Assembly (NCBI RefSeq): GCF_001029505.1
Contig: NZ_LEKH01000004.1
Location: forward strand, 137,230-201,229
Length of the DNA: 64,000 bases
Origin: Rubrobacter aplysinae
Lineage (GTDB): Bacteria > Actinomycetota > Rubrobacteria > Rubrobacterales > Rubrobacteraceae
Reading direction: 5' to 3'
Below the pieces are notes generated by a model. The model searched no databases. It was not told the DNA's origin and saw nothing but the letters and a program-made list of their open reading frames with translations. Shown here piece by piece: positions 1-8,115 of the stretch. The position numbers and the translations under genes are program-made. Position 1 is the stretch's first letter. Every line of letters begins with the position of its first letter.

Positions 1-976
1 GTACGGGTCCGGGGTCTTCGGGCGACTCCAGAGCGTGGATACGGGCCATCCGGTTCATCAGGCCCACGGTGAGGTCCCGGAAGCGGACGGTAGGATCTCC
101 CGCTTCGAACGGGTACTTGACCTCCATGTAGGGGTTCTCCCCGCACAGATCGCCCGTCATGTCCCGGGGGATGAAGATCAGGGTCCCCCCGTGCCGGGAC
201 TCCCGGGCCACCGAGATGACGCGCTTTAGCTTGCGCTCAGCTATCCTGCGGTCGAGCTCCGGCTCCAGGGGAGGCCACGCCTCGCCCAGGGACCGGAGCG
301 CCTCCTCCCGCGCCTCCTCGTGCAGCGCGACGAACTCTGCTCTTAGGCCGTGAAACTCGGCCTGCAGCCACTCCGACTCGAAGAGATCCACCTGGGAGCC
401 GGTCAGCCTGCCGGCCTCTAGCTTGCCTACGAGCTCGTGACCCTTGCGGGCCTCTATGCTGCCGGGCGCTATGACGTGGACCGTGGGGACGGGGGGCAGC
501 GCGGCGCCAACCCTTCTACCTCCGTGGGAGTCCCGCATCCAGCGCGGCCCGGTCTGTAGCAGACCCCAGATCCTGAGCCCGTCCTCCTCATCCAGCCTTA
601 CCCCGATCATGGACCGGTGGAACTCGGCGGCGACCGAGAGGCGCTTCAGCTCCCGGGCGTTGAACGGCCTCGGGTCCGGGAACTCCAGCCTGTGCAGGCC
701 GTCCGGCGGACCTCCGGACGTGTCGAAAAGCCCAGGGTCGGCGAGGATAGCCCGGAAGGCGACCTCCTGTTCCTCTTCCCGCAGGAGGCTCGCCTGGTAA
801 CAGCCCGAGAGCAGCGCCCCGAGCACCGCCTCGTCGAGACCCGGGTGCCCGGGCCCGCAATACACGCCCTCTATCGGGGTCTCTCCCCAGTTCTCCCTTA
901 CGAACCGGGTGAGGTCTCCGGGGTATGCGTGCAGCGCTTCCCCGGCGAGCGGCGAGCGGTATTCGTCTATAGACAT
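1..976 (-). CDS. DACNV sensor-domain protein, C-terminus cut by window edge
   Basis: The reading frame opens with ATG at 974-976 and is still open at base 1, so about 325 residues are visible and the C-terminus is missing. The protein begins MSIDEYRSPL and is soluble, without signal or membrane segments. About 270 residues in it carries the segment RHGGTLIFIPRD, which resembles the HGGT-L-x-x-P signature of the DACNV sensor domain, a relative of the diadenylate cyclase DisA_N fold found in bacterial signalling proteins. I infer a ligand-sensing role but cannot name the ligand or say whether it has cyclase activity. A TATACT-like -10 box for this strand lies near 1018-1024. The gene is divergent from the LarA-like gene to its right. 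The family call is from motif memory only. Confidence 0.6.
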   Translation of the reverse strand, partial: MSIDEYRSPLAGEALHAYPGDLTRFVRENWGETPIEGVYCGPGHPGLDEAVLGALLSGCYQASLLREEEQEVAFRAILADPGLFDTSGGPPDGLHRLEFPDPRPFNARELKRLSVAAEFHRSMIGVRLDEEDGLRIWGLLQTGPRWMRDSHGGRRVGAALPPVPTVHVIAPGSIEARKGHELVGKLEAGRLTGSQVDLFESEWLQAEFHGLRAEFVALHEEAREEALRSLGEAWPPLEPELDRRIAERKLKRVISVARESRHGGTLIFIPRDMTGDLCGENPYMEVKYPFEAGDPTVRFRDLTVGLMNRMARIHALESPEDPGPV

Positions 977-1065
977 TCTGCCTCTCTGCCTCCTGCTCGG
1001 CTCTCTCCGGTCGCGCCGAGTATAACCCGGCCCGCCGGAGGTTCGGGTGCCACCTCGAGCCGGTT

Positions 1066-1094
1066 TTGACACCCGTTTGGGGTTCAAATACTAT
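1066..1094 (+). promoter_or_regulatory. sigma70-type promoter for the LarA-like gene
   Basis: TTGACA at 1066-1071, a 17-bp spacer and TACTAT at 1089-1094 match the housekeeping consensus. The box ends about 80 bp before the ATG of the downstream gene, which also has a GGGAGG ribosome site. Confidence 0.55.
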
Positions 1095-1173
1095 CAATGG
1101 GCGACGGCGCGGGCCGTCTCCGGGACGGACGAGCCCCGGCGGATGACGGGGTTTCAAAAGGGAGGTAGCTAGG

Positions 1174-2763
1174 ATGAGCCAAGAGCAAACCGGAGGCGGG
1201 CGGATCATAACCCTGGACCGGAATAGCCCGCCGATGATGTTCAACGCGGGGGACGGGTTTCACTACGAGAAGCTCCCGGAAGGGACACGGGTGGTGTATC
1301 CGAAAGACCCCGTGCCCCCGCTCGAAGACCCGAACGCCGCCATCGAGCGGGCGCTCCTGGAGCCGCTGGGGATGGAGCCGCTGCACGAGCTCCTCTACCC
1401 CGGCATGAAGTTGACCATCGTCTTCGACGACGTGTCCTGTCCGCTGCCGCCGATGAAGCCGCCGGACAACCGTCAGCTCGTCATAGAGAAGGTTCTCGAG
1501 AAGGCCTCCGCGAAGGGTGTCGAGGATATAAACCTGATCGCGGCTCTCGGGCTGCACCGGCGCATGACTGAGAAAGAGCTGCGCTGGGCGCTGGGGAAGA
1601 AGATCATGTCCGGCTACTACCCCGAACGCCTGTACAACTACGACGCCGAGGACCCGGAAGGCAACACGGTCATCGGGCACACCGAGCGCGGCGAGGAGAT
1701 CCGCATCAGCCGCCGGGCCGCGGAGAGCGATCTCGTCGTGTACGTGAACATCAACCTCGTAACCATGAACGGCGGCCACAAGTCGGTCCACACCGGCATC
1801 TCGCCGTACTCCTCCATCCGGCACCACCACAACGCCGAGACACTGAGCAACGCCCGCTCGCTGATGGACCCGCCGAACTCGGCGCTGCACGGGTCGGTGA
1901 ACCGGATGGGAGAGATACTGGAGGAGCAGGTCAAGGTCTTCCACATCGAGACGACCCTGAACAACGAGGCCTTTCCGGGAGCGTTCGACTTCCTCTCCAA
2001 GCCAGAGCCCGAGTGGGGGCCCATTACGAAGGCGAACTTTCTGGCGAACCACAAGGCGACGCAGCTAATGCCGCGAGCCGCCGCCCGCAAGGTCTTCCAG
2101 TCTATCGTCGCCCCGCACGCGATGACCAGCGTGCAGGCCGGGGCCACCGACCCGGTCCACGAGGAGACGATGGGGCACCTGCACCATCAGCAGGTCGTGC
2201 GGGTCGAGGGGCAGTCCGACGTGCTGCTGCTCGGCGTGCCCTACGTCGGGCCGTACAACGTGAACTCCATAATGAACCCGATCCTGGTCCACAACTACGT
2301 GCTCGGCTACCTGTTCAACCTCTACAAGGGCAAGCCGCTCGTGCGGGAGGGCGGGGTCATCATAGCCACCCACCCCGTGCCGAACGAGTTCGACGACAAG
2401 GCCCACCCGAGCTATCGGCTCTTCTTCGAGGAGGTTCTGGCCGAGACGACCGACCCGCACGAGGCTGAGCGGCGCTTCGAGAAGGATTACATATACGACC
2501 CCTGGTACAGGACGCTGTACCGCAACGCCTACGCGTACCACGGCTGGCACCCGTTCACGACCTGGCAGTGGGGGACCCACGCCCTGGACCACCTCGGCGG
2601 CGTGGTCTTCGTGGGCGGCGATCCCTACACGACCTCGCGCATGGGCTACAAGCGGGCCGACACCATCCGGGAGGCGCTTGCCATGTCCGAGGACAAGGTC
2701 GGTAGCTCGCCGAGCATTACCTACATGCACATACCGCCGCTGTTTCTGGCCGAGGTGGTCTGA
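1174..2763 (+). CDS. LarA-family (DUF2088) lactate racemase-like protein
   Basis: A 529-residue cytoplasmic protein with ATG start behind GGGAGG. It carries the LarA hallmarks: an LHRRMTEKEL segment at residues 127-136 (equivalent of the THRPMT-E-E-L motif with a nickel-pincer/catalytic His) and GGHKSVHTG at 200-208 (equivalent of the GG-x-K segment whose Lys holds the pyridinium thioacid cofactor). LarA enzymes racemize lactate and other alpha-hydroxy acids with a nickel pincer nucleotide made by LarB, LarC and LarE, none of which is in this window. The protein is about 100 residues longer than typical LarA, and the region after residue 300 is less recognisable, so the substrate is probably not lactate. 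It stands alone behind its own promoter; the next gene follows after 72 bp. Confidence 0.75.
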   Translation: MSQEQTGGGRIITLDRNSPPMMFNAGDGFHYEKLPEGTRVVYPKDPVPPLEDPNAAIERALLEPLGMEPLHELLYPGMKLTIVFDDVSCPLPPMKPPDNRQLVIEKVLEKASAKGVEDINLIAALGLHRRMTEKELRWALGKKIMSGYYPERLYNYDAEDPEGNTVIGHTERGEEIRISRRAAESDLVVYVNINLVTMNGGHKSVHTGISPYSSIRHHHNAETLSNARSLMDPPNSALHGSVNRMGEILEEQVKVFHIETTLNNEAFPGAFDFLSKPEPEWGPITKANFLANHKATQLMPRAAARKVFQSIVAPHAMTSVQAGATDPVHEETMGHLHHQQVVRVEGQSDVLLLGVPYVGPYNVNSIMNPILVHNYVLGYLFNLYKGKPLVREGGVIIATHPVPNEFDDKAHPSYRLFFEEVLAETTDPHEAERRFEKDYIYDPWYRTLYRNAYAYHGWHPFTTWQWGTHALDHLGGVVFVGGDPYTTSRMGYKRADTIREALAMSEDKVGSSPSITYMHIPPLFLAEVV

Positions 2764-2835
2764 CCGGATTCGCGGCGTGGTTGGGGACGGTTCACAGCGG
2801 GTATCCCTGAGTCAGACGAGACCGAGGAGGAACAG

Positions 2836-3144
2836 GTGAGCGTACGGGATCAGGAACGCAAGGAGCGCCAGGCCATACAGCGGGCGAATCAGGTCGAGCG
2901 CAGGATCCGGGAGCGGGAGCGCCAGGCCGACAAGCGTTCTGAGGAGGTCATAAGGAGGATCGAGAAGGGCGACACGACCCCGCGTGAGCTGCCCGGCAAG
3001 AGGGAGGACTCCGTCGGATCCATCGGCAACATGGGCTCCATGCAGAGCATGGGCTCTCTGGAGAGCGCGGACTACCTGGAAGTCTCCGAGGGTTCGGAAG
3101 TTTCCGAAGGTCCGGAGGATTCGGGAAACTCGGAGGATTCGTAA
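2836..3144 (+). CDS. Small charged coiled-coil hypothetical protein
   Basis: A 102-residue protein with GTG start behind GAGGAGG (spacing about 5). The first 60 residues are almost continuous charged helix (many Arg, Glu, Gln and Lys), likely coiled coil. The last 40 residues are low-complexity: the GSM-rich segment GSIGNMGSMQSMGS, then repeated SEGSEVSEG and GNSEDS units with an acidic end. No domain is recognised. It follows the LarA-like gene on the same strand and may be co-transcribed. The repetitive tail is encoded by imperfect short DNA repeats (3085-3145), which suggests slippage-prone growth. Function unknown. Confidence 0.6.
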   Translation: MSVRDQERKERQAIQRANQVERRIRERERQADKRSEEVIRRIEKGDTTPRELPGKREDSVGSIGNMGSMQSMGSLESADYLEVSEGSEVSEGPEDSGNSEDS

Positions 3145-3230
3145 GAAGCTGCGGGGTCTCGTACCTGGCTCCTGGCCCCTGGGCCGCGACCGGTTGTTTT
3201 TAGCGACGTAGACCAATACCCTGCGGGGTC

Positions 3231-4028
3231 ATGCTGTATAGAGGAAAGACGGCGCTCGTTACCGGAGGCTCTTCCGGGATAGGGTTGGAGTTCGCGCGGG
3301 CCCTGGCCGGTCGTGGCGCGAGCCTCGTGCTGGTTGCGCGTTCGGAGGAGCGGCTGCGGTGTGCCGCCGCCGGGATCGAGTCCGAGTACGGCGTGGGCGT
3401 GGAGACTATGGCCGCCGACCTTTCGGAGAAGGCATCGGTTGTGAGGGTCGGCGACGCCCTGGCGGGCCGGGAGCCCGGCGTGCTCGTGAACAACGCCGGC
3501 AACGGGCACTACGGGCGTTTCGTCGAGGGGCCGGGGGCCGAGGAGGTGTGGGACGAGGTCTCGCTGAACGTGGCCTCTGCGGCGGCGCTCACCCGGGCGT
3601 TGTTGCCGGGCATGATCCGGCGCGGAGAGGGGGCCGTGATCAACCTCTCCTCCACGGCCGCGTTCCAGCCCGTTCCCTACATGGCGGCCTATGGCGCGGG
3701 CAAGGCGTTCATGCTCTCCTTCTCCGAGGCACTCTGGGCCGAGTGCCGGGGGACCGGGGTCCGGGTGATGGCCGTGTGCCCCGGAGCCGTGGAGACCGGG
3801 TTCTGGTCGGACTGGGGAGGCAGAGACCCCCGCAGATACAACTACCTGACCGGGATAAGCCGCCCGGAGCAGATCGCCGAGGCCGGTCTCTCGGCCCTCG
3901 ACTCCGGCAAGGTATCGTTCGTGCCCGGCGTCAGGGACCGGATACTGGCGCGCTCAATAGCCCTCGCGCCCAGGCCTTTCGTCGCCCGCGCCTCGGAGTG
4001 GGTGAACCGCCTCAAGCCCGGCCGCTGA
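3231..4028 (+). CDS. Short-chain dehydrogenase/reductase (DltE/COG0300 type)
   Basis: A 265-residue classical SDR. It has the dinucleotide-binding TGGSSGIG at residues 11-18, the NNAG motif at 87-90, a catalytic Ser in NLSSTAAF (about 140) and the Y154-x3-K158 pair in YGAGKAF. The VARSEERL segment after beta-2 favours NADP(H). Length and the PGAVETGFW segment fit the COG0300 group of broad-specificity ketone/aldehyde reductases. The substrate cannot be read from sequence. ATG start; the ribosome site is weak (GCGGGG). Downstream, after 60 bp, comes a membrane protein on the same strand. Confidence 0.85.
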   Translation: MLYRGKTALVTGGSSGIGLEFARALAGRGASLVLVARSEERLRCAAAGIESEYGVGVETMAADLSEKASVVRVGDALAGREPGVLVNNAGNGHYGRFVEGPGAEEVWDEVSLNVASAAALTRALLPGMIRRGEGAVINLSSTAAFQPVPYMAAYGAGKAFMLSFSEALWAECRGTGVRVMAVCPGAVETGFWSDWGGRDPRRYNYLTGISRPEQIAEAGLSALDSGKVSFVPGVRDRILARSIALAPRPFVARASEWVNRLKPGR

Positions 4029-4089
4029 GACCCGGCGAGGGCGGGCCGGTTCGTCCCGGAGGCCGCCTGGAGGTTAGTATGAACGGAGT

Positions 4090-4704
4090 ATGGGAAAGCA
4101 CGCGCTCCGTTTTAGAGGTGAGGGTGGGCAGCCTGGGGCCGGGACGCCGCTGGCCGCAACGCTCGGCGCGGTGCTCAACCCCTTCCTCCTCTTTACCGCG
4201 CTCTTCGCGGGAACGGCCTTCTCCTCCGCCGGTTCGTGGGAGGCCGCCGGATACGTGGCCGTCGAGATAGTCGCGGTGGTGGCGCTGGTGGCTTACCTGC
4301 TAGTACTGAAGAGCAGGAACGACTCCGGCTTCTGGTTGCCCGTACGGGAGGAGCGGCTGGTGCCGGCGCTGGTTCTGCTGATGCTCGGAGCCACCACGGT
4401 CGTTTTGCTGACCCTGCTCGACGCCCCCGCGGAGCTGGTGAGGCTGACCGTGGGGATGCTCGCCACGGCGTCGCTCGTGACGGCGCTGGTGGCCTGGATC
4501 AAGGCCAGCGCCCACGTCGCGGTCGCGTGTCACTGCGCCGTCGCCGGGGTGGCGGGCCTCGGGCTGGCGGGAGCCGTATTCGCGTTGGTGGTGCCCGCCG
4601 TTATGTGGGCCAGGGTGGCCGAGCGGGCGCACACGCCGGCCGAGGTAGCATTTGGCGCGCTTGCCGGTACCGTAATCGCCGCCGCCGGCGTGCTTGTGCT
4701 CTGA
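4090..4704 (+). CDS. PAP2-like integral membrane protein, degenerate active site
   Basis: A 204-residue protein with about five or six hydrophobic segments. The C-terminal half resembles the phosphatidic acid phosphatase type 2 fold: ASAHVA in place of the PSGH motif, then R-x5-H-x3-E in ARVAERAHTPAE in place of R-x5-H-x3-D. I cannot find the upstream K-x6-RP motif, so catalysis is doubtful. The start is uncertain. A GGAGG at 4070-4074 sits 4 nt ahead of an ATG at 4079 that is out of frame and stops at 4270, whereas the ATG at 4090 that fits the membrane-protein frame has this Shine-Dalgarno too far upstream. Either the 4090 start is real, or a frameshift separates the true N-terminus. Confidence 0.65.
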   Translation: MGKHALRFRGEGGQPGAGTPLAATLGAVLNPFLLFTALFAGTAFSSAGSWEAAGYVAVEIVAVVALVAYLLVLKSRNDSGFWLPVREERLVPALVLLMLGATTVVLLTLLDAPAELVRLTVGMLATASLVTALVAWIKASAHVAVACHCAVAGVAGLGLAGAVFALVVPAVMWARVAERAHTPAEVAFGALAGTVIAAAGVLVL

Positions 4705-4729
4705 GCCGCCCCGGTGCGTGCGGGGCTCT

Positions 4730-5779
4730 CTAGGAAGCCCGCGCCGTCTCGCGGTCGGAGGCGAGCTCCGTGAGCCCCAACGCCTCCGCTAGCCGCTCGT
4801 AGGAGCGGAGACGCTCGGCGTGATCGTAGACGGCTGTGGTTACCATGATCTCGTCCGCCGAGGTCTTCTCCGCGAGGTCCTCTAGTTGCTGCCGCACGCT
4901 CTCGGGACCGCCGACGATCTGGTTGGCCCGGTGGGCCTCGGCGATCCTGCGCTCCGCGCCGCTGTACTCGCGGGCCAGCGCATCCTTGGGGCTCGGGAGC
5001 GGGGTGGGCCTGCCGTAGTTCATGCCGATCCACACGACCTCCATCGAGGAGGCGAGCCTCCGGGCGCTCTCGTCGTCCTCGGCGCAGATCACGGACGCCG
5101 CCACGATCCCCGATGGGTTCTCGAAGCTCTGCGATGGCGCGAAGGAGTCCCGGTAGGCCAGCATCGGTCCCTCCGGGTCTCCGGGCCCGAAGTGCGAGGC
5201 GAAGGCGTAGCCCAGGCCCATCTCTCCGGCGGCGCGCGCGGAGTAGCCGCTTGAGCCCAGAAGCCAGATCGGGGGCAGATCCACGTCGTCCGGCATCGCC
5301 CTCACGTTACGGAGGCGGTGATCCTCCGGGAAGCCGGGCTCTTGGCCGGCGAAGGCGAGCAGGTGGCTGAACTGCTCGGGGAACTCCTGGCCCTCGCCGG
5401 AGCGCCGGAGCGCCTGGGCCGTGACCGGGTCGGTGCCCGGCGCGCGCCCGATGCCGAGGTCTATGCGGCCCGGGTGCAGTGCTTCTAGCATCCGGAACGT
5501 CTCCGCGACCCGCAGCGGCGCGTGGTTCGGGAGCATGATCCCGCCGGACCCAACCCGCAGGCGCGAGGTCTCGGCGGCGACGCGCCCGATCATGACCTCG
5601 GGTGCGGAGCTTGCGACGTTCGGCAGGCCGTGGTGCTCGGCGAGCCAGTACCGTTCGTAGCCGAGCCGGTCGGCCAGCCGCGCGAGATCCAGCGTGTTCT
5701 CCAGCGTCTGTGTGGCACCGACCCCCTCGCTGACCGGCGAGAGGTCTAGTACGGAAACCTTGAAGTTCATGTCTTTCAT
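4730..5779 (-). CDS. LLM-class flavin-dependent oxidoreductase (MsnO8-like)
   Basis: A 349-residue luciferase-like monooxygenase family protein. The start ATG at 5777-5779 is chosen because AAGAGGAG lies about 9 nt upstream and the protein then begins directly with the first beta strand (KVSVLDLSPVSEG). Family features: the WLAEHHGLPN segment, GGIMLPNHAPL, and GRIDLGIGRAPGTDP, which match the bacterial luciferase-like group that uses FMN or F420. Enzymes of this type oxidise small organic molecules, and the substrate is unknown. The gene converges on the PAP2-like gene (25 bp apart) and lies downstream of the acetate symporter terminator, so it is probably its own transcript. Confidence 0.85.
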   Translation of the reverse strand: MKDMNFKVSVLDLSPVSEGVGATQTLENTLDLARLADRLGYERYWLAEHHGLPNVASSAPEVMIGRVAAETSRLRVGSGGIMLPNHAPLRVAETFRMLEALHPGRIDLGIGRAPGTDPVTAQALRRSGEGQEFPEQFSHLLAFAGQEPGFPEDHRLRNVRAMPDDVDLPPIWLLGSSGYSARAAGEMGLGYAFASHFGPGDPEGPMLAYRDSFAPSQSFENPSGIVAASVICAEDDESARRLASSMEVVWIGMNYGRPTPLPSPKDALAREYSGAERRIAEAHRANQIVGGPESVRQQLEDLAEKTSADEIMVTTAVYDHAERLRSYERLAEALGLTELASDRETARAS

Positions 5780-5907
5780 ATCTCGAAACTCCTCTTGAGC
5801 GCCTCGGAAAGCCTCCGTGCTCCTCCGGTGCGCCCCGTGTAGCCTGAAATCCCGCACAGTCTAACGCCGGCAGGCGGGTGTCAGACCGAGAAGAACGCGA
5901 AGAAGAG

Positions 5908-5944
5908 CAAAAAGAGGCCCCGTCAGAATATGCGCGGGGCCTCT
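5908..5944 (-). terminator. Rho-independent terminator after actP
   Basis: Perfect 10-bp stem (5913-5922 with 5935-5944, AGAGGCCCCG and its complement), a 12-nt loop, and a run of five A on the + strand at 5909-5913, which reads as a U-tract on the minus strand. It lies 34 bp past the symporter stop codon. Confidence 0.85.
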
Positions 5945-5977
5945 CGGAGTACGGTCGTGCGGTTATTGCCAGGCTTG

Positions 5978-7576
5978 CTAGGCGCGGCTCTCCTCCTGCT
6001 CGCCCTCCCGGCGGGAGTTTTCGAGTTCCTCCTCGAGCGTGGAGAAGCCGGTATTGGCGCGGACGTAGATCTCCTCGTAGTTGGCCTGCCGGCCCTCGCG
6101 CTCCTCTTCCTCGGTGCTCTTGCCACCGAGCAGGGTGCCGACGAAGCAGCCGAGGAAGCCGAGCGGCACCGAGAAGACGGCCGGTGGCTCCTCCAGCGGG
6201 TAGATCGCAGCGTCACCCAGGATGTTCGGCGAGAGGAAGGTTAGCCCGACCGAGGCCACGAAGCCGGTGAGCATGCCCGTGATCGCGCCGATCGTGTTGA
6301 ACCTTCTCCAGAAGATGGTAAGCAGGATAACGGGCACATTCGCGCTGGCGGCAACACCGAACGCCAGCGCCACCAGGAACGCCACGTTTAGGTCCTGGAA
6401 TGCCAGAGCCAGGAGGATGGAGCCAACGGCGACCGCTCCCGAGGCTATCCGGGCGGCCCGGAACTGCTCCTGCTCCGACGCCTCGCCGTTGCGGAAGATG
6501 TTGTTGTAGACGTCGTGGGCGAACGCCCCGGAGGCGCTTATGACGAGACCCGCGACCACCGCGACGATGGTCGCAAACGCCACCGCCGAGATAAAGCCGA
6601 GGAACGCCGGACCGCCGATCACGCCCGCAAGCTGGGGCGCGGCAACGTTGCCCGAGGGGTCCTGGGAGGTGATGGTCTGCTGCCCGACCAGGAGCGTGGC
6701 GCCGTAGCCGACTATCGGGGTCAGGAGGTAGAAGCCGCCGATGATCCAGGTGGCGGTCACTATAGAGGAGCGGGCCGTCTTGGCGTCCGGGACGGTGAGG
6801 AACCGGATCAGGATGTGCGGCAGGCCCGCCGTGCCGAGCACCAGCGCCAGGAACAGGGAGACCGTGTCCAGACCCGAGCCGAAGCTCTCCGGCGCGGGCG
6901 GAATTACCATGTTCTGCGGCGTGCTCGCCTGCACCTCGTTCAGGATCGAGAATGGGTTGAAGCTGAACTGCGCCAGCACCGCGATGGTGAGCACCAGGGT
7001 CGCCAGGATCAGCAGCCCGGCCTTGACGATCTGGATCCAGGTCGTCGCGATCATGCCGCCGAGCACCACGTACACCGTCATCAGGACGCCGACGAGGATA
7101 ATCGCCATCGTGGGCGGTATGAACGGCAAGAGCAGCCCGATCAGGGCGCCCGCCCCGACGAGCTGGGCGATCATGTAGAACGTGCTGATCATGATAGTGT
7201 TCAGCGCCGACGCCGCCCTCACTCCGCGCGCGTTGAAGCGGGCGGCGAGCATGTCGGCCAGCGTGTACTTGCCGAGGTTCCGCATCGGCTCGGCGACCAG
7301 CAAGAGGACCGTCAGGTACGCCACCAGGAAGCCGACCGAAAGGTAGAACCCGGCGAACCCTTCGAGCGCGATGGCCCCCGCGATACCCAGGAAAGAGGCC
7401 GCCGAGAGATAGTCACCCGAGATGGCGAGGCCGTTCTGCCAGCCTTTGATCTGGCCTCCCGCAACGTAGTGGCTGCTCGCGCCCGTGTTCCGCTTCGCGG
7501 CGAAGTAGGTTATTATCAGGGTCAGCGCGATAACGCCTATAAAGAATGATACGGCGATAATATCGTCGGTACTCAA
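5978..7576 (-). CDS. actP: Cation/acetate symporter (sodium:solute symporter family)
   Basis: A 532-residue integral membrane protein with about 13 transmembrane helices and the SSSF-family layout. N-terminal ASSHYVAGGQIKGWQNGLAISG and the GDYLSAASFLGI segment are typical of ActP, which imports acetate and other short monocarboxylates with sodium or protons. The C-terminus is a charged cytoplasmic tail rich in Glu and Arg. The partner DUF485 gene lies 6 bp upstream on the same strand, the standard yjcH-actP arrangement, and a strong terminator follows. Acetate import fits the many acyl-CoA enzymes elsewhere in the window, although no acetyl-CoA synthetase is visible here. Confidence 0.9.
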   Translation of the reverse strand: MSTDDIIAVSFFIGVIALTLIITYFAAKRNTGASSHYVAGGQIKGWQNGLAISGDYLSAASFLGIAGAIALEGFAGFYLSVGFLVAYLTVLLLVAEPMRNLGKYTLADMLAARFNARGVRAASALNTIMISTFYMIAQLVGAGALIGLLLPFIPPTMAIILVGVLMTVYVVLGGMIATTWIQIVKAGLLILATLVLTIAVLAQFSFNPFSILNEVQASTPQNMVIPPAPESFGSGLDTVSLFLALVLGTAGLPHILIRFLTVPDAKTARSSIVTATWIIGGFYLLTPIVGYGATLLVGQQTITSQDPSGNVAAPQLAGVIGGPAFLGFISAVAFATIVAVVAGLVISASGAFAHDVYNNIFRNGEASEQEQFRAARIASGAVAVGSILLALAFQDLNVAFLVALAFGVAASANVPVILLTIFWRRFNTIGAITGMLTGFVASVGLTFLSPNILGDAAIYPLEEPPAVFSVPLGFLGCFVGTLLGGKSTEEEEREGRQANYEEIYVRANTGFSTLEEELENSRREGEQEESRA

Positions 7577-7582
7577 AGCTCT

Positions 7583-7915
7583 CTAACCCTCCTCTCGCTT
7601 CTCACCCAGGTCCGAAGCCGCCTCCTCGCGCACCCGCTCCACGACCTCATCCCACTTATTGGCCCGGCTCACGTACAGGTGCAGCAGCGTCCAGGTCATG
7701 ACGAACTGCGCTAGGGCATAGATCCAGGCCAGACTCAGGGCCCCGATCACCTGCACGTTTAGAACCGTCGTGAACCCGGCCAACACGGGTAGCCCCATGT
7801 AAAAGACGAAGAAGAAGATGGTCGCCGGTATGATAAATACCTTCTTCTTTTGCATTAAGTCCTGGAATGCGCTCGTCTGCGCAACCCGGGACCAGTACTC
7901 GCCCCTCTCCTCCAT
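7583..7915 (-). CDS. DUF485 membrane protein (YjcH-like partner of ActP)
   Basis: A 110-residue protein with two transmembrane helices (roughly residues 27-48 and 60-82) and a charged C-terminus. The start ATG at 7913-7915 has GGAAAGG upstream and gives the usual length of about 100 residues. DUF485 proteins are encoded next to acetate/monocarboxylate symporters and are thought to assist or modulate them. The gene ends 6 bp before the actP ATG, so the two are almost certainly one operon with DUF485 first. Confidence 0.88.
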   Translation of the reverse strand: MEERGEYWSRVAQTSAFQDLMQKKKVFIIPATIFFFVFYMGLPVLAGFTTVLNVQVIGALSLAWIYALAQFVMTWTLLHLYVSRANKWDEVVERVREEAASDLGEKREEG

Positions 7916-8050
7916 AAACCTTTCCTTTCCCCGTTTGCCGCTTCCCCGGAAGCTAGAGCGGCACCAGCGTAACATACTTGCCGGCGTATGAAGAGCCGAG
8001 TATCTCGTGCAAAGGTGTGGATACTGGCGCGGGCCCGAGCCACGAAACGT

Positions 8051-8084
8051 GGAGAGGCGCTAACCGGGATGGCTACGCCTCTCC
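8051..8084 (-). terminator. Hairpin terminator after the selenocysteine formate dehydrogenase
   Basis: Perfect 9-bp stem GGAGAGGCG (8051-8059) with CGCCTCTCC (8076-8084). A short inner pairing TAACC/GGCTA sits inside the loop. It lies 32 bp past the stop codon at 8116. Only a weak U-run follows on the minus strand, so its efficiency is uncertain. Confidence 0.6.
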
Positions 8085-8115
8085 AAAAGATTCCAACTAC
8101 AGTTAAACAAGCCTT

